Source of the DNA: Xestospongia bergquistia
Lineage: Eukaryota; Porifera; Demospongiae; Haplosclerida; Petrosiidae
Direction of reading: 5' to 3'
DNA: 64,000 nucleotides
NCBI GenBank assembly: GCA_963965975.1
Contig: OZ014414.1
Coordinates: 5,803,501-5,867,500, forward strand
The notes under the pieces are model-generated. The model was not told where the DNA came from. It did not search any database and saw nothing but the letters and a program-made list of their open reading frames with translations. Within the stretch, counting starts at the first letter, position 1. The number at the start of each line of letters is the position of its first letter. This document shows, piece after piece, positions 34,295-46,137 of the stretch. A program made the position numbers and the translations under genes.

Positions 34295-36915
34295 CTCCCA
34301 CTTGATTTATCAGTTTGAATAGTGGTTGGTAACGATTCATTAAATTTCGTAATGTTTCAAATCGATCACAAGGAAGTGGCTTTGTGAACAAGTCGGCAAT
34401 CATTTGCTCAGTCAAACAATATTCTAATGTAATGTGTCCATCCAGAACTGTTTTGCGTACATAATGATATATGATGCCGATGTGTTTGGTACAAGAATGG
34501 GAAACTGGGTTTCTTGTTATTGCAATTGTCCCTTGATTATCTTCTTTTATAACTATTGGTTCTTCTTGACAAAATTTGAAATCACTAAGTAGTCATCTTA
34601 ACCAAACAGCTTCTTGTGTGGCACCACTTAATGACATGTATTCTGCCTCCACAGTTGATAAGGCCACTGTAGATTGCTTCTTACTGAGCCAGCTTACTGG
34701 TCCTCCAGCAAGTAAAAATAGATTACCACTTGTAGAGTTACGATCATTGAGGTCACCCGCCCAATCTGCGTCTGAGTATCCTACTAGAGTACTATTTTCT
34801 AATTTCTCATATTATAGTCCTAAGTTAATGGTCTTCTTTAAGTATCTTAAGTTCCTCTTTACCGCTGTTAGGTGAACTTCACTTGGATTTGAGCAATACT
34901 TTGACGTTGCTACGACTGCTTGTGAAATTTCGGGACGAGTGGCTATAGCTACATACAGGAGACTTCCAACCATAGACTGGTACAGTGTAGGATCCACCAA
35001 TTTGCTGGTTCCATCATCCTTTTTGAGCTTCTCATTAAGATTAGCATGTGTTGATACCACCTTAGCTTGTGACAATCCAAACTTTTCTAACATTGCTGAG
35101 ATATATGACTTCTGATGTAACCACAAGCACCTCCTGCTCTCATCATACTCAACTGTTATCCCAAGACAGTGATGCAATTTTCCTAAGTCTATCATTTTGA
35201 ATGTTGATGTTAGATTTCTCTTTACTTCGTTCATCTTCTCATTCGTCTTGGCAGCAATTATCAAATCATCTACATATACAGCAACTATTATAATCTCTCC
35301 AGATTCATCTGTCTTAGTAAAGATGCACAGATCTGCAGAAATCTGCTTAAAGTTAGCTGATTTCATATGTTCTTTGAATTCCTTGTTCCAACACCTGGAA
35401 GATTTTTTGAGCGCATACAACAATTTCTTTAACTTGCAAACAATCTTTTCTTTTCCTGGTTGGACATATCCTGCCGGTTGTTGCATGTATATATCTTCTT
35501 CGGGTGTTCCATTGAGAAATGCTGTCACAACATCCATTTGGTGTAATACCATATCATTCTGTATAGCATATGCCAACAGGGTTCGAATCGAGGAATAACG
35601 TACCACTGGTGCAAAGGTTTCTTCATAATCAATTCCATACTTTGAGTAAATTCCTTTGCCACTAAACGAGCTTTATATCTCTTTATGTCACCATCACTTC
35701 CTCTCTTAAATCCATTTACATTCTATTGGCTTTCGACCTTCTGGTAGATTGACCAGTTCCCAGGTATCATTCTCCATTAGGGATTCATACTCTGCATTAG
35801 CTTCTGCACTGCAATTTTCAGTAGCAAACGCTTCTTCTATACATTCAGGTATTACCACTTCATTCACTATTGCAGCTTTGACATATCATCCGTTCCAAAC
35901 CTAACTGGAGGATATCTCTGCCTAATTGACTGACATATCTCTCCCACTGGCTTATTAGGTTGAGTGTCATTCTCAACAGAGTCTACTTGAACATTCACCA
36001 CAGCTGGAATGATTGTCCCTGCTTCAGTTTTGTTTACCCAAAAATCATTTTCATTAAAGACCACATCTCTGCTTATCACAACTTTGGTGGTTTTCTCATT
36101 TATCAACCTATAACCTTTGGAGTTGAGGCTATAACCAACAAATCTAAACTTCTCAGCCTTTTTGTCTAATTTGTTTTTTTGACAGTCTGGAATATGGGCA
36201 TAAGCCACACAACCAAACACCCTCAGATGACTTTGGTCTGGTCTCCTTTGGTACCATTTCTCATAAGATGATACCCTTTCTTTAAATGCGCTGGTGGAAA
36301 CTCTGTTTCTTATGTAAGCTGCTGTAGCCACAGCTTAACCCCAATAGCTATCAGGTAACCTTGTAAATCTAATCACGGTTCTTGCTGACTTCATCAAAGT
36401 GCGATTTAGTCTTTCTGCTACTCCATTCTGTGCAGGGGAATATGGGACAGTGAGCTCATGTCTGATACCTTTAGACTTAAGAAATTCTTCAAATTCTTTA
36501 GAAACATACTCCCTTCCATTGTCTGTACGAAGTGTACCGATACTCAATCAACTTTCATTCGTAGCAAGAGCTTCAAACTCTTTAAACTTATGTAAAACTT
36601 TGGATTTGTGTCTCATAAAATAGACTTGACAACATCTTGAATAGTCATCAATGAACAACACGAAATATCTCTTTTGTCCTAAGGACTCAGCGGGCATTGG
36701 TCCACACACATCACTGTGAACGCATTGTAACTTTCTGGTGGAGCGAATTCCTCCAATATGCTCAAACGGTTTTCTGTGCAATTTGCCTTCAATGCATGAT
36801 TCACAAAATGATAGCTCATTATAATTCGAAATGGGCATTCCTCTCATGAGCTCTTTAGAAGGTACTTCTCTCATTTGCTGTTTCCCTAAATGACCTAAGT
36901 ATCAATGATGTGTAA
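34295..36915 (-). mobile_element. Ty1/copia pol remnant, 5'-truncated
   Basis: Minus-strand order is gag-pre-integrase (YLGHLGKQQMREVPSKELM, CESCIEGKLHRKPF), integrase core (VHSDVCGPM, FIDDYSR, LRTDNGREYVSKEF, AQNGVAERLNRTLM), integrase C-terminal part (HLRVFGCVAYAHIP, KFRFVGY), RT of the RVT_2 type (QMDVVTAFLNGTPEEDIYM, VYVDDLIIAAK, HHCLGITVE, GSLLYVAIATRPEISQAV), then RNase H reaching the LTR. Gag, protease and the 5' LTR are missing. Integrase and RT are split among frames (breaks near 36334, 36547 and 35610-35870), so the element is dead. The integrase-before-RT order identifies copia. Confidence 0.85.
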
Positions 36916-36947
36916 CATGGCATGACTGTCTTTGGTAGTTTGTTGAG

Positions 36948-39379
36948 ATATCTGTTCATAAATCTTTCTTTTGATGACTGGAATTTTTCTACAAATTTTG
37001 AGAGAGAATGGATGCCTAACTTGATACGTTCTTTTCCAGTGTTTTCATTCTTTTCATGAAGTTCCTCATTCTTTTCTACTATTCCTTTTTCTTCCATTTC
37101 TTCTACTAAATTTCTCGCTTCTTCTATTTTCTCTTGTCATTTTGTTGTGTTCACTTCAATATCACTATAACTACCATTATTATCCTCTTCTAATTCACAT
37201 GTATAATCACATTTGATGTCATTTTCATTGCTTGCTCTAACTGATGTCACAGTACTCAAAGATGCACTGTTGTTGAACTGAATGATTTCACTGTTATTAG
37301 TAGTCAGACAATCACTTCTTGACTTGCTAGTTAGAATATTCTCATATATTAAAACAGTTTCTTCATTTAGATCTTGTGTCCTCAATTCTGTAGTAACTAC
37401 TGCATTGTGTTGTTGTAGTTTATGAAATAAGTTAACTTGTATGGCTGCATCAACCACACCAGTACTAAAAGAAGGTTCTGTAAGGGGCTCATTGAGTAAT
37501 GTCTTCTTCAAAGTACTCTTACCAGCACTTGGTGGTCCTTTTCAGATACATTTCACAGCACATAACATTGCTTTGCCATTAGTGTGAAGTGCTTGATGAC
37601 ATTTGATAATTGAATGGATTTCATTTTTCTTTCTTGCACCTGAATGTAATGTAGTATTAAATCCTACAATACTGCAGCCTTTATTAACAAGATGTCTCAC
37701 AATATCCACGTGTTCAGATTGATATGTGACATGGAGCGGTCTTTGATGGTCAGCATTCACAGCATCTATATTGCAGTGAGGGTGATTTGTTAGAGTTTTG
37801 ACAATTTCAAAATGACCCTCCCTACATGCATAATGCAATGCAGTGTTACTGTAGTAATCTTTAGTAGTAACATCACAGCTTTTCTCTACCACTACATGTC
37901 GTACAATGTCTACATTTCCATGAATACATGCTTTATGGAGAGGACTCTAATGCCATCCATTCTCAGCTTCCAAATTAAATTGCATACAATCAGTTAAAAG
38001 TTTGACAATTTCTAAGAGACCTTTATCATATGCTACATGCAATGAAGTGTTGTCATTAGTATGACAGTTTTTAGAGTTGACATCAAATACTTCTATACTA
38101 ACCAAATACTTAGTAACAATCTACACAACCCAATTCTATAGCCTTATGTAATGGATACATTGCTGCAATGATATCTTTTAGAAGAGTGTCTTTAGTAATA
38201 AAAGTTGGTTGATCTTCCTTGAGTCTCCTTGTTAAATATTTATTGATGCCAAAACTTCTAACTAATGCTTCAATCATTGATCCTGATACTTTATATTCTA
38301 ATGCTGACTTGATATAGTGATGTATGCCATCGACACTAACTTTCTGACTCAAGAACATAACTACTACTTTATGTCCCTGACAAAGTGCATAATGAAGTGG
38401 TTGCTGTCCTGTATTGTCTAATACGTCAATATTACATTGTGGTTTAGAAGCAAGATATTCCACTACTGCTAAATGACCATTATTGCATGCGTTATGTATT
38501 GGAGTGTATCCTCTGTCATCTGATACATTGATATCACAACCTCTTTCATCAAGAGCTATGACAATTTCCAAATAACCAAGTTCAGCAGCATGATGTAATG
38601 GATACATTCTACTATTATTACTTCTAGTCTCACAGTTACATTGAGGTTGACAGAGGAGATATTGAACTATTGGTTGATGACCATATACTCAATAGCTCTA
38701 CGTAATGGAGTGTATGCTGCATTATCTAAAGCATTTACTTCACATCCTATCTCATCAACAAGGTACTGTATTATATCTAGATCCGCTGATATAGTAACTT
38801 GATGAAGGGGTGGATAACTACAGTCTTTCTATTAGATTTAAAATATTTTTTTCGCTAAATACACGTGGTTTTCTTGACGTACTCTAGTCATAAGATCTTT
38901 AAATGATATCACTCTCAATAATATTGTCATTATATACCAATTTGGTGCCTTTTTAATACAATGATATATATCATCAGCATTTAATATATAGTGAGGATTT
39001 GTAGATATCAATGATACAATGTTACTGTGACCATTTCTACTAGCGAGATAAAGAGGAATTTCCCTTTGATAATTGTAGAGGGCAAAATCAAATTATTATG
39101 ATGTATTAAAAATTCAACAAATTCTTCTTTTCCAGCACCACACGACAAGGGAAGTGGTGTGGAACCCTCTTAATTAACTAAATCACCAAAACTCACAATT
39201 TGAGAAGTGGCAATGAGATACTGTAATACATCTAACCCACAGTGGTGAAAATTGCAACACAAGTGAATGAGTGTGTTGCCTTGATCTTTGCATATCCAAG
39301 GAGATATACCACGTGTGATAAGTCTCTTAACAAGAGCTAGATCACCTTTACAACAGGCATCACGAATTTTGACCTCCAT
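36948..39379 (-). pseudogene. Ankyrin-repeat + P-loop NTPase gene, decayed
   Basis: ATG at 39379 starts EVKIRDACCKGDLALVKRLI, an N-terminal ankyrin segment. After an in-frame TAA (39170) the frame continues as EGSTPLPLSCGAGKEEFVEF. A one-base deletion near 39083, absent from the duplicate at ~41255, shifts it. Further ankyrin repeats follow at 38607-38110 (YPLHHAAELGYLEIV, YTPIHNACNNGHLAVVEYL, QPLHYALCQGHKVVVMFL) and 37892-37542 (NTALHYACREGHFEIVKTL). An in-frame TGA at 37542 precedes Walker A GPPSAGKST (37538-37515) and KKTLLNEPLTEPSFSTGVVD. The C-terminus is Glu/Lys-rich and coiled-coil-like (37130-36948) beyond another TGA at 37137. Ankyrin-NTPase fusions of this sort are typical of large invertebrate families with possible signalling or innate-immune roles (inference). 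At least five lesions make this copy non-functional. Confidence 0.75.
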
Positions 39380-39610
39380 TATCTTTAGTATCCAGCTAGA
39401 TATATCTTCTTGTATAGCATATTTCTGTTGACCTACTGCACAGATTGTAGTTTCACATGCTTACAGAGATTATCTTCCCGTTTATAGCCGCATATGTAGA
39501 ATATCCAAACCTCTCCCGCCCGTTTTACGTAATACAGTAAACAATGATTTGATTATGGCTATGTCAAAATTTTAGGACATATAAATGGGTGTGTCATAGA
39601 ATGCAAACCA

Positions 39611-39817
39611 ATGAAGGTGTGGCTAATAATGGTAGAAAGTTGGATTGAATTTATTGCTGAGGTTTCTTATTTTCTAAAAGAAGCAAAACTAAAGAACGGT
39701 ACAACTTCTGTCAGACTATTCGAATGTGTATCTGAAAAACTGGAGCACTGCATAAGAAATATAACAAAGACAGATGGTACATGTTATGAACTAGAAATTT
39801 GTTGTTTATCACAGTAA
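39611..39817 (+). other. Short conserved ORF in the repeat unit (unit 1)
   Basis: 68 codons beginning MKVWLIMVESWIEF, with SVRLFECVSEKLEHCIRN. It is repeated with one residue changed at 41780-41986. In unit 3 (~43990-44165) the start codon is lost and several indels break it, so it is probably not a maintained gene. No homology recognised. Confidence 0.25.
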
Positions 39818-39845
39818 ACACATATATTGTTATTTGTTTATTTAT

Positions 39846-40001
39846 TGTAGTAATCTCTGTATACACATATATTGTTATCTGCTAGATCCTTATCACATGT
39901 ATAATTCTAGAACCTTCTATGTCACATGTTGTGTAATGTATAAAAGAAACATGATTTTTTGGTAAGAACAGAGTTCCTCAAATTCTCTCATAAATTTAAC
40001 A
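39846..40001 (+). mobile_element. Putative gypsy 5' LTR (unit 1)
   Basis: A ~156-bp stretch from TGTAGTAATCTCTGTATACA to the AAATTTAACA just before the gag-like ORF, with TATAAAAG at 39939-39946. Counterparts lie at ~42015-42170 and ~44195-44350. Its position and TG...CA ends suggest an LTR, but the boundaries and primer-binding site are not proven. Confidence 0.35.
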
Positions 40002-40026
40002 TACCCAGTCGGGAAATGTTACACAT

Positions 40027-40763
40027 ATGATGGAAGCAGTGGGATCAATCATAGCAGAAGTGACGAGAACCCTAAATGTAAGAACAACTAAGTTTTTGTG
40101 TTGTATGACTACTCGTTCTAGAAGGAGATACCAGAAGCTTGACCTTGAAATAGAAGTCATGTCAGTGGATCTTAGTCAAGTGTTGCAGGCACTTATTGAA
40201 GACAGGCAGGCTCATGAAAGGGACCTGGCTGAGGAACATGAGAGAAGAGAGGAAGAACAATGAAGGAAGGAAGTACAGTTACAAATGGAATGAAAGAGGC
40301 GAGAAGAAGAGACTAGACAGTGAATGGAACTATTAGTAAAGCTGGTGGAAGGAATTCAAGGAAATAGAGGAGGTGGTCTTGACACAGGTTGCTCAAGGGC
40401 TCTAGCGCATCGAAAGGTAGTACCTGAAGAAGAGTTCCTTGAAGAAAGAGCTACTATGGTGCGTTGTGCACATTGAGACACAGTGTTATACCCTATGGCA
40501 AAGGTGCGCATGGAAGTCGAGGGAAAACCTAAAGAAGTTGAGGTTGCTGTGTCAAATCGCTTACCTGTGGAGTATTGTTGGGTACGGATGTGTCCCAACT
40601 GCCCGAGCTATTAACCCAAAAGAACTCTGGAGTAGGCTTACCTGTGGGAGTATTGTTGGGTACAGATGTGTCCCAACTGCCCAAGCTATTAACCCGAAAT
40701 ACTCTGGAGTAGGGGAACCAGAGAAGGCCATGACAATAATGACAAAAGCCACAGTACAGAAAC
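40027..40763 (+). mobile_element. Ty3/gypsy gag-protease fragment (unit 1)
   Basis: The gag-like part (SIIAEVTRTLNVRTTKFLCC, LIEDRQAHERDLAEEHERRE) is followed through stops by an aspartic protease segment LDTGCSRALAHRKVV, with KVRMEVEG and LPVEY. The active-site triad reads DTG as expected for retropepsins. It ends at the junction with ankyrin DNA at 40764. A ~90-bp internal duplication (PELLTQKNSGV-type text) near 40565-40720 is present. Non-functional. Confidence 0.7.
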
Positions 40764-41338
40764 GAGTTGACATCAAATACTTCTATACTAACCAAATACT
40801 TGTTAAATTGCAGACAATCAGTTAAAAGTTTGACAATTTCTAAGAGACCTTTATCACATGCTACATGCAATGGAGTGTTGTCATTAGTGACAGTTTTAAG
40901 AGTTGACATCAAATACTTCTATACTAACCAAATACTTGGTAACATCCTACACAACCCAATTCTACAGCCTAATGTAATGGATACATTGCTGCAATGATAT
41001 CTTTTAGAACAGTGTCGTTAAATTTTTGTTGATACTTATCTTCTAATGCTGACTGGATGCAGTGATGTATGCCATCGACACTAACTTTCTGACTCAAGAA
41101 TGTAACTACTGCATAATGAAGTGTTTGCCATCCTGTATTGTCTAATACTTCAATATTACATTGTGGTTTAGTAGATCAATGATACAATGTTACTGTGACC
41201 ATTTCTACTAGCGAGATAAAGAGGGGTTTCCCTTTGATAATTGTAGAGGGCAAAATCAAAATTATTATGATGTATTAAAAATTCAACAAATTCTTCTTTT
41301 CCAGCACCACACGACAAGGGAAGTGGTGTGGAACCCTC

Positions 41339-41548
41339 TTAATTAACTAAATCACCAAAACTCACAATTTGAGAAGTGGCAATGAGATACTGTAATACAT
41401 CTAACCCACAGTGGTGAGAATTGCAACACAAGTGAATGAGTGTGTTGCCTTGATCTTTGCATATCCAAGGAGATATACCACGTGTGATAAGTCTCTTAAC
41501 AAGAGCTAGATCACCTTTACAACAGGCATCACGAATTTTGACCTCCAT
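41339..41548 (-). pseudogene. Ankyrin first exon, unit 2
   Basis: The same 69-codon ORF as at 39379, starting EVKIRDACCKGDLALVKRLI and differing by one residue, with the same TAA. Unlike unit 1 the frame beyond the stop is unshifted (HHNNFDFALYNYQRETPLYL, then ASRNGHSNIVS), but most downstream ankyrin and NTPase DNA is deleted (resuming with scraps at 40764-41180). Confidence 0.65.
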
Positions 41549-42195
41549 TATCTTTAGTATCCTGCTAGATATATCTTCTTGTATAGCATATTTCTGTTGA
41601 CCTACTGCACAGATTGTAGTTTCACATGCTTACAGAGATTATCTTCCCGTTTATAGCCGCATATGTAGAATATCCAAACCTCTCCCGCCCGTTTTACGTA
41701 ATACAGTAAACAATGATTTGATTATGGCTATGTCAAAATTTTAGGACATATAAATGGGTGTGTCATAGAATGCAAACCAATGAAGGTGTGGCTAATAATG
41801 GTAGAAAGTTGGATTGAATTTATTGCTGAGGTTTCTTATTTTCTAAAAGAAGCAAAACTAAAGAACAGTACAACTTCTGTCAGACTATTCGAATGTGTAT
41901 CTGAAAAACTGGAGCACTGCATAAGAAATATAACAAAGACAGATGGTACATGTTATGAACTAGAAATTTGTTGTTTATCACAGTAAACACATATATTGTT
42001 ATTTGTTTATTTATTGTAGTAATCTCTGTATACACATATATTGTTATCTCCTAGATCCTTATCACATGTATAATTCTAGAACCTTCTATGTCACATGTTG
42101 TGTAATGTATAAAAGAAACATGATTTTTTGGTAAGAACAGAGTTCCTCAAATTCTCTCATAAATTTAACATACCCAGTCGGGAAATGTTACACAT

Positions 42196-42926
42196 ATGAT
42201 GGAAGCAGTGGGATCAATCATAGCAGAAGTGACGAGAACCCTAAATGTAGGAACAACTAAGTTTTTGTGTTGTATGACTACTCGTTCTAGAAGGAGATAC
42301 CAGAAGCTTGACCTTGAAATAGAAGTCATGTCAGTGGATCTTAGTAAGTGTTGCAGGCACTTATTGAAGACAGGCAGGCTCATGAAAGGGACCTGGCTGA
42401 GGAACATGAGAGAAGAGAGGAAGAACAATGAAGGAAGGAAGTACAGTTACAAATGGAATGAAAGAGGCGAGAAGAGACTAGACAGTGAATGGAACTATTA
42501 GTAAAGCTGGTGGAAGGAATTCAAGGAAATAGAGGAGGTGGTCTTGACACAGGTTGCTCAAAGGCTTAGTGCATCGAAAGGTAGTACCTGAAGAAGAGTT
42601 CTTGAAGAAAGAGCTACTATGGTGCGTTGTGCACATTGAGACACAGTGTTATACCCTATGGCAAAGGTGCGCATGGAAGTCGAGGGAAAACCTAAAGAAG
42701 TTGAGGTTGCTGTGTCAGATCGCTTACCTGTGGAGTATTGTTGGGTACGGATGTGTCCCAACTGCCCGAGCTATTAACCCAAAAGAACTCTGGAGTAGGC
42801 TTACCTGTGGGAGTATTGTTGGGTACAGATGTGTCCCAACTGCCCAAGCTATTAACCCGAAATACTCTGGAGTAGGGGAACCAGAGAAGGCCATGACAAT
42901 AATGACAAAAGCCACAGTACAGAAAC
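42196..42926 (+). mobile_element. Ty3/gypsy gag-protease fragment (unit 2)
   Basis: Near-copy of 40027-40763, with small indels (a dinucleotide loss near 42344, losses near 42566 and 42600) that add further frameshifts. Confidence 0.7.
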
Positions 42927-43524
42927 GAGTTGACATCAAATACTTCTATACTAACCAAATACTTGTTAAATTGCAGACAATCAGTTAAAAGTTTGACAAT
43001 TTCTAAGAGACCTTTATCACATGCTACATGCAATGGAGTGTTGTCATTAGTGACAGTTTTTAAGAGTTGACATCAAATACTTCTATACTAACCAAATACT
43101 TGGTAACATCCTACACAACCCAATTCTACAGCCTAATGTAATGGATACATTGCTGCAATGATATCTTTTAGAACAGTGTCGTTAAATTTTTGTTGATACT
43201 TATCTTCTAATGCTGACTGGATGCAGTGATGTATGCCATCGACACTAACTTTCTGACTCAAGAATGTAACTACTACTTTATGTCCCTGACAAAACTGCAT
43301 AATGAAGTGTTTGCCATCCTGTATTGTCTAATACTTCAATATTACATTGTGGTTTAGTAGATCAATGATACAATGTTACTGTGACCATTTCTACTAGCGA
43401 GATAAAGAGGGGTTTCCCTTTGATAATTGTAGAGGGCAAAATCAAAATTATTATGATGTATTAAAAATTCAACAAATTCTTCTTTTCCAGCACCACACGA
43501 CAAGGGAAGTGGTGTGGAACCCTC

Positions 43525-43734
43525 TTAATTAACTAAATCACCAAAACTCACAATTTGAGAAGTGGCAATGAGATACTGTAATACATCTAACCCACAGTGG
43601 TGAGAATTGCAACACAAGTGAATGAGTGTGTTGCCTTGATCTTTGCATATCCAAGGAGATATACCACGTGTGATAAGTCTCTTAACAAGAGCTAGATCAC
43701 CTTTACAACAGGCATCACGAATTTTGACCTCCAT
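43525..43734 (-). pseudogene. Ankyrin first exon, unit 3
   Basis: Protein-identical to the unit 2 exon over 69 codons, with the same terminal TAA. Downstream ankyrin DNA is truncated as in unit 2 but retains ~26 bp (ACTTTATGTCCCTGACAAAA region) missing from unit 2. Confidence 0.65.
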
Positions 43735-44369
43735 TATCTTTAGTATCCTGCTAGATATATCTTCTTGTATAGCATATTTCTGTTGACCTACTGCACAGAT
43801 TGTAGTTTCACGTGCTCACAGAGATTATCTTCCTGTTTATAGCCGCATATGTAGAATATCCAAACCTCTTCCGCCCGTTTTACGTAATACAGTTTTACGT
43901 AATACAGTAAACAATGATTTGATTATGGCTATGTCAAAATTTTAAGACAAATAAATGGGTGTGTCTTAGAATGGAAACAAACGAAGGTATGGCTAATAAT
44001 GGTAGAAAGCTGAATTGAATTTATTGCTGAGGTTTCTTATTTTCTAAAAGAAGCAAACAGTACAACTTCTGTAAAGACTATTTGAATGTGTATCTGAAAT
44101 ACTGGAGCACTGCATAAGACACATGGTTCATGTGATGAACTAGAAATTTGTTGTTTATCACAGTAAACTCATATATTGTTATTTGTTTATTTATTGTAGT
44201 AATCTCTGTATACACATATATTGTTATCTGCTAGATCCTTATCACACGTATAATTCTAGAACCTTCTATGTCACATGTTGTGTAATGTATAAAAGAAACA
44301 TGATTTTTTGGTAAGAACAGAGTTCCTCAAATTCTCTCATAAATTTAACATAACCAGTCAGGAAATCTT

Positions 44370-45575
44370 TCACATATGATGGTAGCAGTGTGATCGATCA
44401 TAGTAGAAGTGACAAGAACCCTAAATGTAGGAACAACTAAGTTTTTGTGCTGTATGACTACTTGTTCTAGAAGGAGATACCAGAAGCTTGACCTTGAAAT
44501 AGAAGTCATGTCAGTGGATCTTAGTCAAGTGTTGCAGGCACTTATTGAAGACAGGCAGGCTCATGAAAGGGACCTGGTTGAGGAACATGAGAGAAGAGAG
44601 GAAGAACAATGAAGGAAGGAAGTACAGTTACAAATGGAATGAAAAAGGCGAGAAGAAGAGACGACTAGACAGTGAATGGAATTATTAGTAAAGCTGGTGG
44701 AAAGAGTTCAAGGAAATAGAGGAGGTGTTCTAGACACAGGTTGCTCAAGGGCTCTAGTGCATTGGAAAGTAGTACCTAAAGAAGAGTTCCTTGAAGAAAG
44801 AGCTACTGTGGTGTGTTGTGCACATGGAGACACCGTGTCGTACCCTTTGGCAAAAGTGCGCATGGAAGTCGAGGGAAACCAACAGAAGTTGAGGCTGCTG
44901 TGTCCAATAGAAGTTGAGGCTGCTTTGTCAGATTGCTTACCTGTGGAGTATTGTTGGGTACAGATGTTTCCCAACTGCCCGAGCTATTAACCCAAAAGAA
45001 CTCTGGAGTAGGGGAACCAGAGAAGGCCATGATAAACCCAACAGAACTCTGGAGTAGGAGAACCAGAGAAGGCCATGATAATAATGACAAAAGCTGCAGT
45101 ACGGAAACAGAAGGAAGAGAAGGCTAAGGAGAAACAATTAGAGGAGAAATGTGGAGTGACATCAAACCCATCAATGAAGAAGGAGCAGAGAACTGAAGCG
45201 AAGGGTAATGATTGTGATAAATAGGAAGAAGACAAGAGTGAAGAGACAGATTGGATGATGACGATAGATGATGACTTGTTTGGGAAATCTCGAGAAGAGA
45301 AGAATGAGCAGAAACATGAAGAGAGCAGACAAGATACAGCACAACAGAAGTGGAGGATCCGAAGGATTGACTCCAAAAGATTGAAGATACTTCAGAAGAC
45401 TGACCCAGGAATAAAGCTTATGCAGATCATACAACTGATAGTGGAACACAGTTCTACTAGAGAGATTGTCTACTGTGCAGATATTGGATGCCACCTGGTA
45501 GAGATGGTGAAGACATGGCTGTAGAAAAACTCATGCTTCCGAAGGAATGTTGTGACACAGTTCTAAGTCTGGTAT
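44370..45575 (+). mobile_element. Ty3/gypsy gag-protease-linker fragment (unit 3, longest)
   Basis: Gag-like coil (LIEDRQAHERDLVEEHERRE), protease (GNRGGVLDTGCSRALVHWKV, CAHGDTVSYPLAKVRMEVEG), a charged linker (KEKQLEEKCGVTS, MMTIDDDLFGKSREEK), then KRLKILQKTDPGIKLMQI. A frameshift follows into YWMPPGRDGEDMAVEKLMLP then KECCDTVLSL, the region before the H2C2 zinc finger of gypsy integrases. No RT lies between protease and integrase start, so either RT was deleted or the family has integrase before RT (as in the GmR1 group). Ends abruptly at ~45575. Confidence 0.7.
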
Positions 45576-46137
45576 GATTATGACATTGACTATAATGGTC
45601 CACTACCTACTTGCACTAGCAGTACCAATCACAAATAATTCCTAATTTTGAAATGGCCTTAAAGAAGTTGGTATTTAACAGCTTAGACTAATTAATGTAT
45701 TACATGACTCAGATGATATATATGGGTGCAGCTATTTTTCTTGAAGTACTAAATATCATTAAAAAACTCAAAATATAAGATTATAAATGAGTATAAATAT
45801 AATCTAATGTAATGTGAGATGTTATTTTAAATTGACATTTATCCTTTTTTTTCTGTACTCCAATAAGATCTAATAATGTGTACTTTCAATTATAGTGCTA
45901 TGTGTATTTTTAATTACAAATGCTTAAAGTTTATTTCACAAAGACAACAAGAGCTAATGACATTCATAGTCAACTAGCTAAAAAGCTAATAACCTGTACT
46001 TTACAATGAAAGCTTTCATATTCATATTTTTTAGTAACAATATTAAATCATTCTCTGGTAATGATTTATATAAGAATTGAATACTATTAAAATACAATGA
46101 ACATTATTACCAGAAATTGAATATAATTAGCCTTTTT
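45576..46137. other. No gene seen
   Basis: AT-rich spacer with stops in all frames. Confidence 0.35.

Larger units (their letters stand above)
39000..45575. repeat. Three tandem ~2.17-kb units (ankyrin exon + gypsy fragment)
   Basis: Equivalent points recur at 39170, 41339 and 43525 (offsets 2169 and 2186), and the gypsy/ankyrin junction GAAACGAGTTGACATC recurs at ~40760 and 42923. Each unit has minus-strand ankyrin DNA including the first exon, a ~230-bp divergent spacer, a short plus-strand ORF, an LTR-like stretch with TATAAAAG, and a plus-strand gag-protease fragment. Units 1 and 2 are nearly identical; unit 3 is more diverged and extends further into the retroelement. Confidence 0.85.

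Noticed and set aside
35197..35598. Plus-strand ORF of 133 codons
   Set aside because: Shadow of the copia reverse transcriptase coding strand.
40529..40912. Minus-strand ORFs with PTPEFFWVNSSGSWDTSVP-type repeats
   Set aside because: Antisense of the internally duplicated gypsy protease segment; only the last part is ankyrin sequence.
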